From assembly GCF_007828865.1 (NCBI RefSeq), contig NZ_VIVK01000001.1, forward strand, positions 6,262,001 to 6,326,000: 64,000 nucleotides of DNA, written 5' to 3'. Below, one piece after another: positions 25,920 through 34,506 of the stretch. The notes under the pieces were generated by a model, which saw only the letters and a program-made list of their open reading frames with translations, had not been told where the DNA came from and ran no database searches. The position numbers were made by a program, and so were the translations under genes. The DNA is from Kribbella amoyensis. Lineage in GTDB: Bacteria > Actinomycetota > Actinomycetes > Propionibacteriales > Kribbellaceae. Each line of letters opens with the position of its first letter. The stretch's first letter is position 1.

Positions 25920-27845
25920 GTGACTCCCGAGCGCACCGGTCCCCGTAGTACTGCCCGGACGGTTCTGATCGTGGGGGCGCTCGGGGTTGTCTTCGGTGAC
26001 ATCGGGACGAGTCCGATCTACACCGTGCAGACCGTGTTCGATCCGGGTGACCCGCATCCGGTGCCGGTCTCGGCGGACAGTGTCTACGGGATCATCTCGC
26101 TGATCTTCTGGGCGGTGACGATGATCGTCACGATCAAGTACGTGCTGCTGATCCTGCGGGCCGACAACCACGGCGAGGGCGGCATCCTCGCGCTGATCAC
26201 CTTGATCCGCGGCCGGGCGGTCCAGGGCGGCCGCCGGACCAAGGCGGTGCTGGCCGCGCTCGGGATCTTCGGCGCCTCGTTGTTCTTCGGCGACAGCATG
26301 ATCACCCCGGCGATCTCGGTCCTGTCCGCGGTCGAGGGGCTCAAGGTGGTCCAGCCCGACCTCGCCGACTACGTGGTCCCGATCACCGCGACGATCATCA
26401 TCGTGCTCTTCGGTGTCCAGCGGTTCGGCACCGGGCGGATCGGCCGGTCGTTCGGCCCGGTGATGGTGCTGTGGTTCCTCGCGATCGCGACGTGTGGCGT
26501 GGCCGGGATCGCGCGCCACCCCGGCATCCTCCGGGCTCTGTCCCCCACGTACGCCCTCGACTTCCTGACCGACCACTTCGGGCTCGCGTTCTTCGCGCTG
26601 GCCGCCGTCGTGCTGGCGATCACCGGTGCCGAGGCCCTCTACGCCGACCTCGGTCACTTCGGCCGGCCGGCGATCACCCGGGCCTGGCTGCTGCTCGTCT
26701 TCCCGGCCTGCATCCTCAGCTACCTCGGCCAGGGGGCGCTCGTCCTGCGCGATCAGGGTTCGGTCAGCAGCCCGTTCTTCCTGCTCGTCCCGGCGTGGGG
26801 GCGGTTGCCGATGGTGCTGCTCGCGACCGCGGCGACCGTGATCGCGTCCCAGGCCGTCATCACCGGGGCGTTCTCGGTCGCGCACCAGGCCGTCCAGCTC
26901 GGGTACCTGCCCCGGTTGCGCGTCCAGCACACGTCCCGGGAGCGGGTCGGCCAGATCTACGTCCCGTGGGTCAACTGGGCGCTGATGGTCTCGGTCCTGA
27001 CGCTGGTGTTCGCGTTCCGCAGCAGTACCCGGCTCGCGTTCGCCTTCGGGATGGCGGTCACCGGCACGATCCTCATCACCACGCTGCTGTACTTCTACAT
27101 CGTCCGCCGCCACTGGGGGAAGCCGCTCTGGGTGGTGATCCCAGGGGCCGCCGTCTTCCTGACCATCGAGCTGCTCTTCTTCGCCGCGAACCTGACCAAG
27201 TTCGCCCACGGCGGCTGGCTCCCGCTGCTCGTCGGGATCACCGTGTTCACCGTCCTCACCACCTGGCAACGCGGCCGCGCACTGGTGACCAAGCGCCGTG
27301 AGAACGAGGAGGGATCGCTGCGCGTCTTCGTCGACCATCTCCACGATCCCGAGCGCCGGTTGCAGCGGGTCCCGGGGACGGCGGTGTTCCTCAACCGGAG
27401 CAAGTCGACCGTACCGCTGGCGCTGCGGGCCAACGTCGAGCACAACCACGTCCTGCACGAGAAGGTGGTGATCCTGACCCTGGAGACGCTGCCGGTCCCG
27501 CGGCTCCCCGAAGGCCGGCGCGTCGAGGTCGACGAGCTCGGCTACGCCGACGACGGGATCGTCATGGTCACCGCCCGGTTCGGCTACACCCAGCGGACCA
27601 ACGTCCCCGCTGTTCTGCGTCTCGCGGCCGAGCAGAGCCCCGAGTTGTCGGCGCTCGACCTCGACCTCGAGAACACCTCGTACTTCCTGTCCACGATCGA
27701 GCTCACCGTCGGCGACGACCCGGGGATGCCCCGCTGGCGGAAGCGGCTCTTCGTGGCCACCTCGCACCTGAGCGCCGACGCGGCCACCCACTTCGGCCTG
27801 CCGCGTGACCGGGTCGTCATCGTCGGCTCCCGCATCGACGTCTGA
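25920..27845 (+). CDS. kup: Kup-family potassium uptake transporter
   Basis: 641 residues. The family hallmark VVFGDIGTSPIYT occurs just after the start, followed by about 12 membrane segments (IISLIFWAVTMIVTIKYVLLIL; HGEGGILAL; SLFFGDSMITPAISVLSAVEGL; ITGAEALYADLGHFG; FFAANLTKFAHGGWLPLL) and a cytosolic C-terminal region from about residue 450. It imports potassium driven by the proton gradient. I used the GTG at 25920; a longer in-frame GTG at 25863 would add 19 Gly-rich residues before the conserved part. Its stop is 3 bases from the convergent GH42 gene. Confidence 0.93.
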   Translation: MTPERTGPRSTARTVLIVGALGVVFGDIGTSPIYTVQTVFDPGDPHPVPVSADSVYGIISLIFWAVTMIVTIKYVLLILRADNHGEGGILALITLIRGRAVQGGRRTKAVLAALGIFGASLFFGDSMITPAISVLSAVEGLKVVQPDLADYVVPITATIIIVLFGVQRFGTGRIGRSFGPVMVLWFLAIATCGVAGIARHPGILRALSPTYALDFLTDHFGLAFFALAAVVLAITGAEALYADLGHFGRPAITRAWLLLVFPACILSYLGQGALVLRDQGSVSSPFFLLVPAWGRLPMVLLATAATVIASQAVITGAFSVAHQAVQLGYLPRLRVQHTSRERVGQIYVPWVNWALMVSVLTLVFAFRSSTRLAFAFGMAVTGTILITTLLYFYIVRRHWGKPLWVVIPGAAVFLTIELLFFAANLTKFAHGGWLPLLVGITVFTVLTTWQRGRALVTKRRENEEGSLRVFVDHLHDPERRLQRVPGTAVFLNRSKSTVPLALRANVEHNHVLHEKVVILTLETLPVPRLPEGRRVEVDELGYADDGIVMVTARFGYTQRTNVPAVLRLAAEQSPELSALDLDLENTSYFLSTIELTVGDDPGMPRWRKRLFVATSHLSADAATHFGLPRDRVVIVGSRIDV

Positions 27846-27848
27846 CGG

Positions 27849-29861
27849 CTACTGCTCCTCGTGGACCACCGCTACGCCGTGCGCGGGAACGCTGACCAGG
27901 CCGGCGCAGTTCGTTGCGCTGAGCAACTCCTTGCCGGTGGCCCCGACCTTGACCTCCTCGGTGCCGTGGTTCAGCAGGAAGAGGAACGAGCTACCGTCCT
28001 CGGCCTGCCGCCGCAGCGCCTCCACCCCGGCCGGGAGATCGCGAACCACCGGCGCCACGTCCGTCTCGGCCAGGACGGCGTCGACGATGCGCTGCGTCCC
28101 GTCCTCGTCGAGCCGGGTCCCGACGTACCACGCGGCGCCGTCACCGGTCACGTTGCGCGTGACGGCCGGCCCGCCCGCGACCGGACCCGAGGACCAGGTG
28201 CGGACCGCGGTCGCGCCGCGAAGGTGGGTCTTCTCGCTCCACAGATCACCGGCACCGCCGTCGTCGAGGGACTGCACCTCGCCCTCGCCGAGCGGGCAGA
28301 ACTCCTCGGTCGTCACCCCGAGCAGGTCCCGGAAGGCACCCGGGTACCCACCCGGCCGGACGTGGTCGTGCTCGTCCACGATCCCGCTGAAGTAGCTCAC
28401 CAGCACCGTCGCCCCGGCCTGCGCCGCCGCCGTGATCCGGGCCGCGGCCTCGTCGGTCACCAGGTAGAGCGCGGGCACCACGACCACGTCGTACCCCGTG
28501 AGGTCGGTGCTTGGGGCAACCACATCGACGCTGACGTTGCGGCGCCAGAACGGCCGGTACCAGCGCAGCGCCTCGGCCGTGTAGTCCAGCTCGGTCGGGT
28601 GCGAGTCCAGCTCGATCCCCCACCAGGCCTGGTAGTCGAACAGCAGCGCGACCTTCGACTCGACCACGCTGCCACGGACCGGCGCGAGCTCGCGCAGGAC
28701 CCGGCCCAGCTCGACCGTGTTCCGCCAGACGTCGGTGTCGGTCCCGGCATGCGGGAGCATCCCCGAGTGGTACTTCTCGGCACCGGCGAGCGACTGGCGC
28801 CACTGGAAGAACATCACCGCGTCCGCACCCCGGCCGACGTGGGAGAGCGAGTTGCGCAGCATCTCCCCCGGTCCCTTCGCCCTGTTCCGCGGCTGCCAGT
28901 TGACCGCGGAGGTGGAGTGCTCCATCAGCATCCAGGGCGCGCCACCGGCCACCCCGCGGCTGAGGTCGGCGCTGAACGCCAGCTCGATCTGCGCCTCCGG
29001 ATCCGCGGCGATCAGGTAGTGGTCGTTCGCGACCACGTCCAGATCGGCGGACCAGGAGAAGTAGTCCATCGCCTTGGTCCGGCTGTTCATCATCAGGTTC
29101 GTCGTCGTCGGGATCCGCGGGCACAATTCGCGCAGGACGTCCCGCAGCGCGCGGTAGTGCCGGAGCAGCTCGTCGGACGAGAACCGCGCGAAGTCGAGCT
29201 GCTGCGTCGGGTTCACGTACGTCGGCGCCTGCCGTGGCGGCAGCACCTCGTCGAAGGCGTCGTACCGTTGCGACCAGAAGGCGGTCCCCCAGGCACGGTT
29301 GAGCTTCTCGATCGTCCCGTACCGGCGCTCCAGCCAGCCCCGGAACGCGGCCGCCGCCGAATCGGAGTAGTCCAGCGGGACGTGACAGCCCAGCTCGTTG
29401 TCCACGTGCCACAGCGCGACCGCGGGGTGCTCGCCGTACCGCTCGGCCATCATCCGGGTCATCCGGACCGCGTACTCGCGGAACAACGGTGACGAGGTCG
29501 CGTACGCCTGCCGGCCGCCCTGGCCGAGAACGGTGCCGTCGGCAAGCATCGGGAGGATCTCGGGGTACCGCCGGGTCAGCCAGGGCGGCGGTGAGGCGGT
29601 CGCCGTGGCCAGCGCGACCCGGATCCCGCCGGCGTGCAGCTGGTCCAGGATGTCGTCCAGCCAGCCGAAGTCGTACTCGCCCTCGCGCGGCTCCAGCTGG
29701 GCCCAGGAGAAGATGCCGACGCTGACCAGGTTCACCCCGGCCTGCCGCATCAGCTCGACGTCCTCCGGCCACACCTCCCGCGGCCACTGCTCGGGGTTGT
29801 AGTCGCCGCCGTAGGCGAGTCCGGTCAGCTCGAGCGGCCAGGGCCGGCCCGTCGTGGTCAT
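27849..29861 (-). CDS. GH42 beta-galactosidase
   Basis: 670 residues, no signal peptide. The GH42 barrel begins LTGLAYGGDYNPEQWP; acid/base E156 lies in LWHVDNELGCH and nucleophile E314 in LMEHSTSAVNWQ. The trimerisation/GATase-like domain (SKVALLFDYQAWWGIELD...) and C-terminal beta domain follow. It should release galactose from imported beta-galactosides (or arabinose from related substrates). ATG at 29861 is preferred because GGAG lies 7 bases upstream; two earlier in-frame starts have none. It is divergent from a Gfo/Idh/MocA gene and both promoters contain the same palindromic operator type, implying common control by the LacI protein at 31538. Confidence 0.92.
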   Translation of the reverse strand: MTTTGRPWPLELTGLAYGGDYNPEQWPREVWPEDVELMRQAGVNLVSVGIFSWAQLEPREGEYDFGWLDDILDQLHAGGIRVALATATASPPPWLTRRYPEILPMLADGTVLGQGGRQAYATSSPLFREYAVRMTRMMAERYGEHPAVALWHVDNELGCHVPLDYSDSAAAAFRGWLERRYGTIEKLNRAWGTAFWSQRYDAFDEVLPPRQAPTYVNPTQQLDFARFSSDELLRHYRALRDVLRELCPRIPTTTNLMMNSRTKAMDYFSWSADLDVVANDHYLIAADPEAQIELAFSADLSRGVAGGAPWMLMEHSTSAVNWQPRNRAKGPGEMLRNSLSHVGRGADAVMFFQWRQSLAGAEKYHSGMLPHAGTDTDVWRNTVELGRVLRELAPVRGSVVESKVALLFDYQAWWGIELDSHPTELDYTAEALRWYRPFWRRNVSVDVVAPSTDLTGYDVVVVPALYLVTDEAAARITAAAQAGATVLVSYFSGIVDEHDHVRPGGYPGAFRDLLGVTTEEFCPLGEGEVQSLDDGGAGDLWSEKTHLRGATAVRTWSSGPVAGGPAVTRNVTGDGAAWYVGTRLDEDGTQRIVDAVLAETDVAPVVRDLPAGVEALRRQAEDGSSFLFLLNHGTEEVKVGATGKELLSATNCAGLVSVPAHGVAVVHEEQ

Positions 29862-29890
29862 CGCGCGGTACTCCATCGCTGGATCAGTCG

Positions 29891-29937
29891 AGTGAACGGT
29901 CACCGATACGGTAGTTTCCGCCGCCGAGGCCCGTCAA
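29891..29937 (-). promoter_or_regulatory. GH42 promoter with LacI-type operator
   Basis: Minus strand: -35 TTGACG (29932-29937), 18-base spacer, -10 TACCGT (29908-29913). The operator AGTGAACGGTCACC (29891-29904) starts 3 bases after the -10, covering the expected transcription start. Confidence 0.75.
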
Positions 29938-30028
29938 CGCGGTGTCCGCCGCGTGGCCGGATCCGGTCATTCCCGGCCGGAATCCGGCGCGGAGGGGCCC
30001 GGGACGGTCCGATCCCAGGGTCGGACGG

Positions 30029-30072
30029 TTGACCCCCACCGGCCCCTCACCTAGCGTTTCAGTGAACGTTCA
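30029..30072 (+). promoter_or_regulatory. Gfo/Idh/MocA promoter with LacI-type operator
   Basis: -35 TTGACC (30029-30034), 17-base spacer, -10 TAGCGT (30052-30057), then the perfect palindrome TGAACGTTCA (30063-30072) within AGTGAACGTTCATC. It is closely related to the sites at 29891 and 32651. Confidence 0.75.
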
Positions 30073-30114
30073 TCCGGCTTGACTCCGCCGCCGCCGAACC
30101 CTCCAAGGACAACC

Positions 30115-31566
30115 GTGACCCAGCAGAGCCGCCTCGACCAGAACCCCACGGCACCCGTCCCGGCCTCCAGCGCGAGCAGCGCGGCCGGCGCCGGGGTGGT
30201 ACCGCAGTTCGTCGACCCGCCCGCCGACCGGCCGCGCCGCCGGTACGCCATCGCCGGGACCGGTCACCGGGCCGGCATGTACGTCGGCGCCCTCACCGGT
30301 GAGCACGCCGACGTCGGCGAGCTCGTCGCCTGGCTCGACCTGAACCCGGCCCGGATCGCCTACCACGACGGCCAGGCCGGCAGCGCCCTCGGCCTGGACG
30401 GACCCGCCGGGCTGCCGCAGTACGGCCCGGACCAGCTCGAGCAGCTGATCGCCGAACAGCGGGTCGACGTCGTCATCGTCACCACCGTCGACCGGACGCA
30501 CGCCGAGCTGGTCGACCGCGCGTTGCGGGCCGGCGCCGACGTGATCGTCGAGAAGCCGCTGACCACCAGCGTCGAGGGCTGCCAGCGGATCACCAAGGCG
30601 GTCGCCGAGACCGGCCGCGACGTGGTCGTCACCTTCAACTACCGGTACGCCCCGCGCAACTCCAGCCTGCGCGAGGTGATCGCGTCCGGCGCGATCGGCG
30701 ACGTCACCAGCGTGCACTTCGAGTGGGTGCTCGACACCGTGCACGGCGCCGACTACTTCCGCCGCTGGCACCGCGAGAAGACCAACTCGGGTGGCCTCCT
30801 GGTGCACAAGGCCAGCCACCACTTCGACCTGGTGAACTGGTGGCTCGACGACACCCCGGTCAAGGTGTACGCCTCGGGCGCGCTGCGGTTCTACGGCGAC
30901 AAGAACGCCGCCGACCGCGGGCTGACCGACCGGCCCGAGCGCGGCACCGGCAACCCGGACCCGTTCTCGATCGACCTCGCCGCCGATCCGCGGCTGAACG
31001 CGCTGTACCTGCAGGCCGAGCAGCACGACGGGTACCGCCGCGATCTGGACCCGTTCGCGGCCGGCATCACGATCGAGGACAACATGGCGGCCGTCGTCGA
31101 CTACCGCGGCGGCGCGACGCTGACGTACTCGCTGAACGCGCACAGCCCGTGGGAGGGCTACAAGGTGTCGGTCAACGGCACGGCCGGGCGGGCCGAGCTG
31201 ACCGTGGTCGAGCGCGGCCACATCGAGCTCGATGCCGACGGCAACGTGGTGCTCGACCCGTCGGCCGGGTCCGAGCGCGCCAGCACCGGATCCACGCGCC
31301 CGGAAGGTGACAGGCTGATCGTCCAGCGGCACTGGCAGCCGGCCGAGGAGGTCGCGATCCCCAGCGGTATCGGCGGCCACGGCGGCGGTGACGCGATCCT
31401 GCTCAAGGACCTGTTCCGGCGGGACCTGCGGGTCGGCGAGGACCCGCTGCGGCGGGCGGCCGACTACCTCGACGGGCTGAAGGCGGTCTCGGTCGGCATC
31501 GCCGCCAACGAGTCCATCGCCGACGGCCGCGCGATCGTCATCGAGGACCTGGCGCTCGGCTTCTGA
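30115..31566 (+). CDS. Gfo/Idh/MocA-family NAD(P)-dependent oxidoreductase
   Basis: 483 residues. After about 40 low-complexity residues the Rossmann domain runs RRYAIAGTGHRAGMYVGAL ... VDVVIVTTVDRTHAELVDRALRAGADVIVEKPLTTS, with the family Glu-Lys-Pro. The C-terminal alpha/beta domain contains HREKTNSGGLLVHKASHHFDLVNWWLDD, where Lys and His are likely catalytic. It probably oxidises or epimerises a sugar; some enzymes with this fold are NAD-dependent glycosidases (GH109), so a glycosidase role is possible. GTG at 30115 follows AAGGA by 5 bases. It overlaps the convergent LacI gene by 29 bases and shares operator sequences with it and with GH42. Confidence 0.87.
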   Translation: MTQQSRLDQNPTAPVPASSASSAAGAGVVPQFVDPPADRPRRRYAIAGTGHRAGMYVGALTGEHADVGELVAWLDLNPARIAYHDGQAGSALGLDGPAGLPQYGPDQLEQLIAEQRVDVVIVTTVDRTHAELVDRALRAGADVIVEKPLTTSVEGCQRITKAVAETGRDVVVTFNYRYAPRNSSLREVIASGAIGDVTSVHFEWVLDTVHGADYFRRWHREKTNSGGLLVHKASHHFDLVNWWLDDTPVKVYASGALRFYGDKNAADRGLTDRPERGTGNPDPFSIDLAADPRLNALYLQAEQHDGYRRDLDPFAAGITIEDNMAAVVDYRGGATLTYSLNAHSPWEGYKVSVNGTAGRAELTVVERGHIELDADGNVVLDPSAGSERASTGSTRPEGDRLIVQRHWQPAEEVAIPSGIGGHGGGDAILLKDLFRRDLRVGEDPLRRAADYLDGLKAVSVGIAANESIADGRAIVIEDLALGF

Positions 31567-32608
31567 GTCCCTGGTGGCCGGTCCCGGCCGGCACGCGAGG
31601 CGTGGCGGCGGGGCCGGTGGACTCGCGCCAGACGATCGTGCCGATCGGCTCCTGGTCACCGGCCGGCTCCGGATGCCCGAGGGCCGCCAGCAGTTGCTGC
31701 ATCGCGCGCCGGCCGAGCCGTTCGTGGTCGATGTCAACCGTGGTCATCGACGGCGTCATCGCGGCCGCCACCGGGTTGTTGTCCCAGCCGGTCACGCTGA
31801 GATCCTCCGGGACCCGCCAGCCGCGGGCCAGCGCCCCACTGAGCGCGCCGGTCGCGAGGACGTCGTTCGCCGCGATGATCGCGGTCACGCCGCTGTCCGC
31901 CGGCAGGTCCAGCACGGCCTGCCGGGCCGGCTCGGCCCGCCAGCCGCAGTCGAGGATCCCGGCGGACTCGAGGCCGAGCCGCTCGATCGTTTCCAGGTAC
32001 ACCTCGCGCCGGCGTCGTGCCGAGGTGTGCGCGTAATCGCCGGCCAGGTGAACGAATCGGCGATGCCCCAATCGCGCCAGCGACGCGATGATCTCGGCCG
32101 AGATCGACGCGTCGGCCAGCTCGGCGATACTGCGCATGTGGTCGTCGTAGAACGGCATCACGACGATCGGGGTGGGATCGTTCCGCCGGCGCAGCAACTC
32201 CTGCGGTAGTGCCATCAGCGAGACGATGCCCTCGAACAACCCCGAGTCCGCCAGCTCGAGCACGCGACCCGTGTACGACTCGGACGAGCCGCCCAGGGTG
32301 ACCAGCTCGACGACGTACCCGGCCGTCTGCGCCGCGGACGAAGCACCGGTCAGCACGCTCAGCGAACTGACCGTCGTCCCCGGCGGCAGCAGCAGCGCGA
32401 GCCGGCCGGTCTTGCGGTCCCGCATCGCCCGGGCGACGAGGTTCGGCCGGTAGTCCAGCTGCGCGATCGCCTGGCCGATCCGGTTCCGCATCGCCTCGTT
32501 GATCGTCAGGTCCTGCCGCAGGTACCGCGACACGGTCTGATGGGACACCCCGGCCAGCCGGGCGACATCACGGATGGTCGGCCGGCGGGGGTTCGCGCTG
32601 CCGCTCAC
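31538..32608 (-). CDS. LacI-family repressor of the GH42 locus
   Basis: 356 residues. N-terminal HTH/hinge RPTIRDVARLAGVSHQTVSRYLRQDLTINEAMRNRIGQAIAQLDYRPNLVARAMR, then an effector domain (RLALLLPPGTTVSSLSVLTGASSAAQTAGY ... AIIAANDVLATGALSGALARG ... VTGWDNNPVAAAMTPSMTTVDIDHERLGRRA). The GTG at 32608 follows GAGGGAG by 6 bases; an ATG 30 bases upstream is in frame but has no such site. Its own promoter carries the operator found before GH42 and the oxidoreductase, so it is probably autoregulated and represses both. Confidence 0.92.
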   Translation of the reverse strand: MSGSANPRRPTIRDVARLAGVSHQTVSRYLRQDLTINEAMRNRIGQAIAQLDYRPNLVARAMRDRKTGRLALLLPPGTTVSSLSVLTGASSAAQTAGYVVELVTLGGSSESYTGRVLELADSGLFEGIVSLMALPQELLRRRNDPTPIVVMPFYDDHMRSIAELADASISAEIIASLARLGHRRFVHLAGDYAHTSARRRREVYLETIERLGLESAGILDCGWRAEPARQAVLDLPADSGVTAIIAANDVLATGALSGALARGWRVPEDLSVTGWDNNPVAAAMTPSMTTVDIDHERLGRRAMQQLLAALGHPEPAGDQEPIGTIVWRESTGPAATPRVPAGTGHQGLRSRAPGPR

Positions 32609-32650
32609 CTGTGTCTCCCTCGATCGCTGAACCGTCATCTTGACACAGCA

Positions 32651-32679
32651 AGTGAACGGTCACTCGACCCCAGCGTCAA
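32651..32679 (-). promoter_or_regulatory. LacI autoregulatory promoter/operator
   Basis: Minus strand: TTGACG (32674-32679), 17-base spacer and TTCACT as a possible -10 (32651-32656). AGTGAACGGTCACT (32651-32664), with arms AGTGA / TCACT, overlaps that -10 and shares 12 bases exactly with the site at 29892-29903. Confidence 0.7.
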
Positions 32680-32744
32680 GGGATCCACCGCAGAGATCTC
32701 GACGGTACCGGCCGGCGCAGCGTCCACTCCGGCTCGATGCCGGC

Positions 32745-33764
32745 TCAGCGGCGTCGCAGGGCCGGGTCGAGCAGGGCAGGTGGCGTGTCGAACTTCTCCC
32801 CCGGTGCCAGGTCGGTGCCCGGGGCAACGATCGCGTCGATGGCGTCGAGCACGTCGGCGGACAGGACGATCTCCGCGGCGGCCACCTGGGAGTGCAGGTG
32901 GTCCAGCGTGCGCGGGCCGATGATCGCGCTGGTGACGCCGGGATGCGCGGTGACGAAGCCGAGCGCGAGCTGGATCAGGGTCAGGCCGGCTTCCTCGGCG
33001 ACCTCGGCCAGCTGCTCCACCGCGGCCATCCTCGCCTGGTTCGCTCCGATGCCGAGGTCGAAGCGTTCGGGCAGGATCGCCGAGCGGCTGGTCGAGATCT
33101 CCCGGCCCGCACGGATCGCGCCCGACAACCAGCCCGACGCCAACGGGCTCCACGCCAGCACGCCCATCCCGTACTCCTCGGTGACCGGCAGCACGTGGCT
33201 CTCGATCCCGCGCTGCAGGATCGAGTAGCTGGGCTGCTCGGTGACGTACCGGGTCAGGTGGTGCTCGCGGGCGGCCCACTGCGCCTGGACGATCCGGTAC
33301 GCCGGGAAGGTCGACGAGCCGAAGTACCGGATCTTGCCCGCGCGCTGCAGATCGGTCAGCGCCGACAACGTCTCCTCGTCGCTGGTGGCCGGGTCCCAGC
33401 GGTGGATCTGGTAGAGGTCGACGTGGTCGACGCCGAGCCGGTCGAGGCTGTTGTCCAGCTCGGTAACCAGCCAGCGCCGGGAACTGCCGCGATGGTTGCG
33501 CTCCTCCCCCATCGGCATGGTCGCCTTGGTCGCCAGGACCAGGTCGTCGCGGCGGCCGGCGATGGCCTTGCCGACGAGCTGCTCCGACTCGCCGGCGCCG
33601 TACATGTCGGCGGTGTCGATCACGTTGATCCCGGCCTCGAGCGCGGCGTCGACGATCGCGGTCGCCTCCTCCTGGCCGGTCCGGCCGATCGCGCCGAAGT
33701 TCATCGCGCCGAGGGCGAGCGTGCTGACCTGGACGCCGGTCCGGCCGAGCGTGCGGTACTGCAT
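32745..33764 (-). CDS. Aldo/keto reductase
   Basis: 339 residues. TIM-barrel AKR with LGRTGVQVSTLALGAMNFGAIG, the catalytic Asp and Tyr in INVIDTADMYGAGESEQLVGKAI, Lys in LVLATKATMPMG, His in LYQIHRWDP, and a C-terminal NADPH site (TSAIIGPRTLDHLHSQVAA). Reduces an aldehyde or ketone, substrate unknown. ATG at 33764 follows GGAGG by 8 bases. Divergent from a TetR gene with two tandem palindromes in between, suggesting induction when the TetR ligand (perhaps a toxic carbonyl) is present. Confidence 0.9.
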   Translation of the reverse strand: MQYRTLGRTGVQVSTLALGAMNFGAIGRTGQEEATAIVDAALEAGINVIDTADMYGAGESEQLVGKAIAGRRDDLVLATKATMPMGEERNHRGSSRRWLVTELDNSLDRLGVDHVDLYQIHRWDPATSDEETLSALTDLQRAGKIRYFGSSTFPAYRIVQAQWAAREHHLTRYVTEQPSYSILQRGIESHVLPVTEEYGMGVLAWSPLASGWLSGAIRAGREISTSRSAILPERFDLGIGANQARMAAVEQLAEVAEEAGLTLIQLALGFVTAHPGVTSAIIGPRTLDHLHSQVAAAEIVLSADVLDAIDAIVAPGTDLAPGEKFDTPPALLDPALRRR

Positions 33765-33819
33765 GGGTGTGCCTCCGAAGACTGGTCCGTCGGTTCCGGG
33801 ACCCGGTATCGTCGAGTCA

Positions 33820-33838
33820 ACCGGAACCATGTTCCGGT
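33820..33838. promoter_or_regulatory. TetR-type operator, site 1
   Basis: ACCGGAAC-CAT-GTTCCGGT, perfect 8-bp arms around 3 bases, in the gap between the divergent aldo/keto reductase and TetR genes. Confidence 0.75.
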
Positions 33839-33844
33839 AACGAT

Positions 33845-33861
33845 ACGGAACGATGTTCCGT
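33845..33861. promoter_or_regulatory. TetR-type operator, site 2
   Basis: ACGGAAC-GAT-GTTCCGT, perfect 7-bp arms, same CGGAAC-nAT-GTTCCG core as the site at 33820 with centres 24 bases apart. Confidence 0.75.
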
Positions 33862-33891
33862 TTCACAAGGAGGCCGTGGGAGGATGACCCG

Positions 33892-34464
33892 GTGAAGGAC
33901 AGCGACGTGCGGCCACAACGCGCGGATGCCCGGCGGAACAAGGAGAATCTGCTCGACGCGGCCGCCGCCGCCTTCGTCGACGCGGGTGTCGAGGCGCCGG
34001 TGCGCGACATCGCGGCCCGAGCCGGTGTGGGAACGGGCACGATCTACCGGCACTTCCCGACCCGGGCGGACCTGATCGTCGCGGTGTACCGGCACCAGGT
34101 CGACGCCTGCGCCGAGGCCGGCCCCGACCTTCTCGCCTCCTGCCCGACCCCGCACGCCGCGCTCAGCCGCTGGATCGACCTCTTCGTCGACTTCCTCGTC
34201 ACCAAGCACGGCCTGGCCGCCGTCCTGCAGTCCGACAGCGCCGGCTTCGCCACCCTGCACACGTACTTCCTCGACCGCCTTCTCCCCGTCTGCACCGACC
34301 TGCTGGAGGCCGCGGTCGCCGCCGGCGAGATCCGCGCCGACGTCGACGCGTACGCACTCCTCCGCGGCGTCGGCAACCTCTGCATAGGCGCCGGCACCGA
34401 CCCCCGCTACGACCCCCGCCGCCTGGCCGGCCTCCTGGTCACCGGCCTCCGCCTGGAGCGGTAA
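33892..34464 (+). CDS. TetR-family regulator
   Basis: 190 residues. HTH region RRNKENLLDAAAAAFVDAGVEAPVRDIAARAGVGTGTIYRHFPTRADLIVAVYRH, followed by the helical ligand/dimer domain, which fits the TetR C-terminal group seen next to oxidoreductases. GTG at 33892 follows GGGAGG by 8 bases; an upstream in-frame ATG lies inside the second operator and is unlikely. It probably represses the divergent aldo/keto reductase and itself. Confidence 0.9.
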   Translation: MKDSDVRPQRADARRNKENLLDAAAAAFVDAGVEAPVRDIAARAGVGTGTIYRHFPTRADLIVAVYRHQVDACAEAGPDLLASCPTPHAALSRWIDLFVDFLVTKHGLAAVLQSDSAGFATLHTYFLDRLLPVCTDLLEAAVAAGEIRADVDAYALLRGVGNLCIGAGTDPRYDPRRLAGLLVTGLRLER

Positions 34465-34506
34465 CCGCGCGACTCCGCTCGACAGATCCCGTCTGCTCCG
34501 TGATCC

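Noticed and set aside
25371..27791. 806-residue leftward frame opposite kup
   Set aside because: Composition (Arg, Asp, Glu, Pro repeats) is that of a GC-rich antisense frame; kup is unambiguous.
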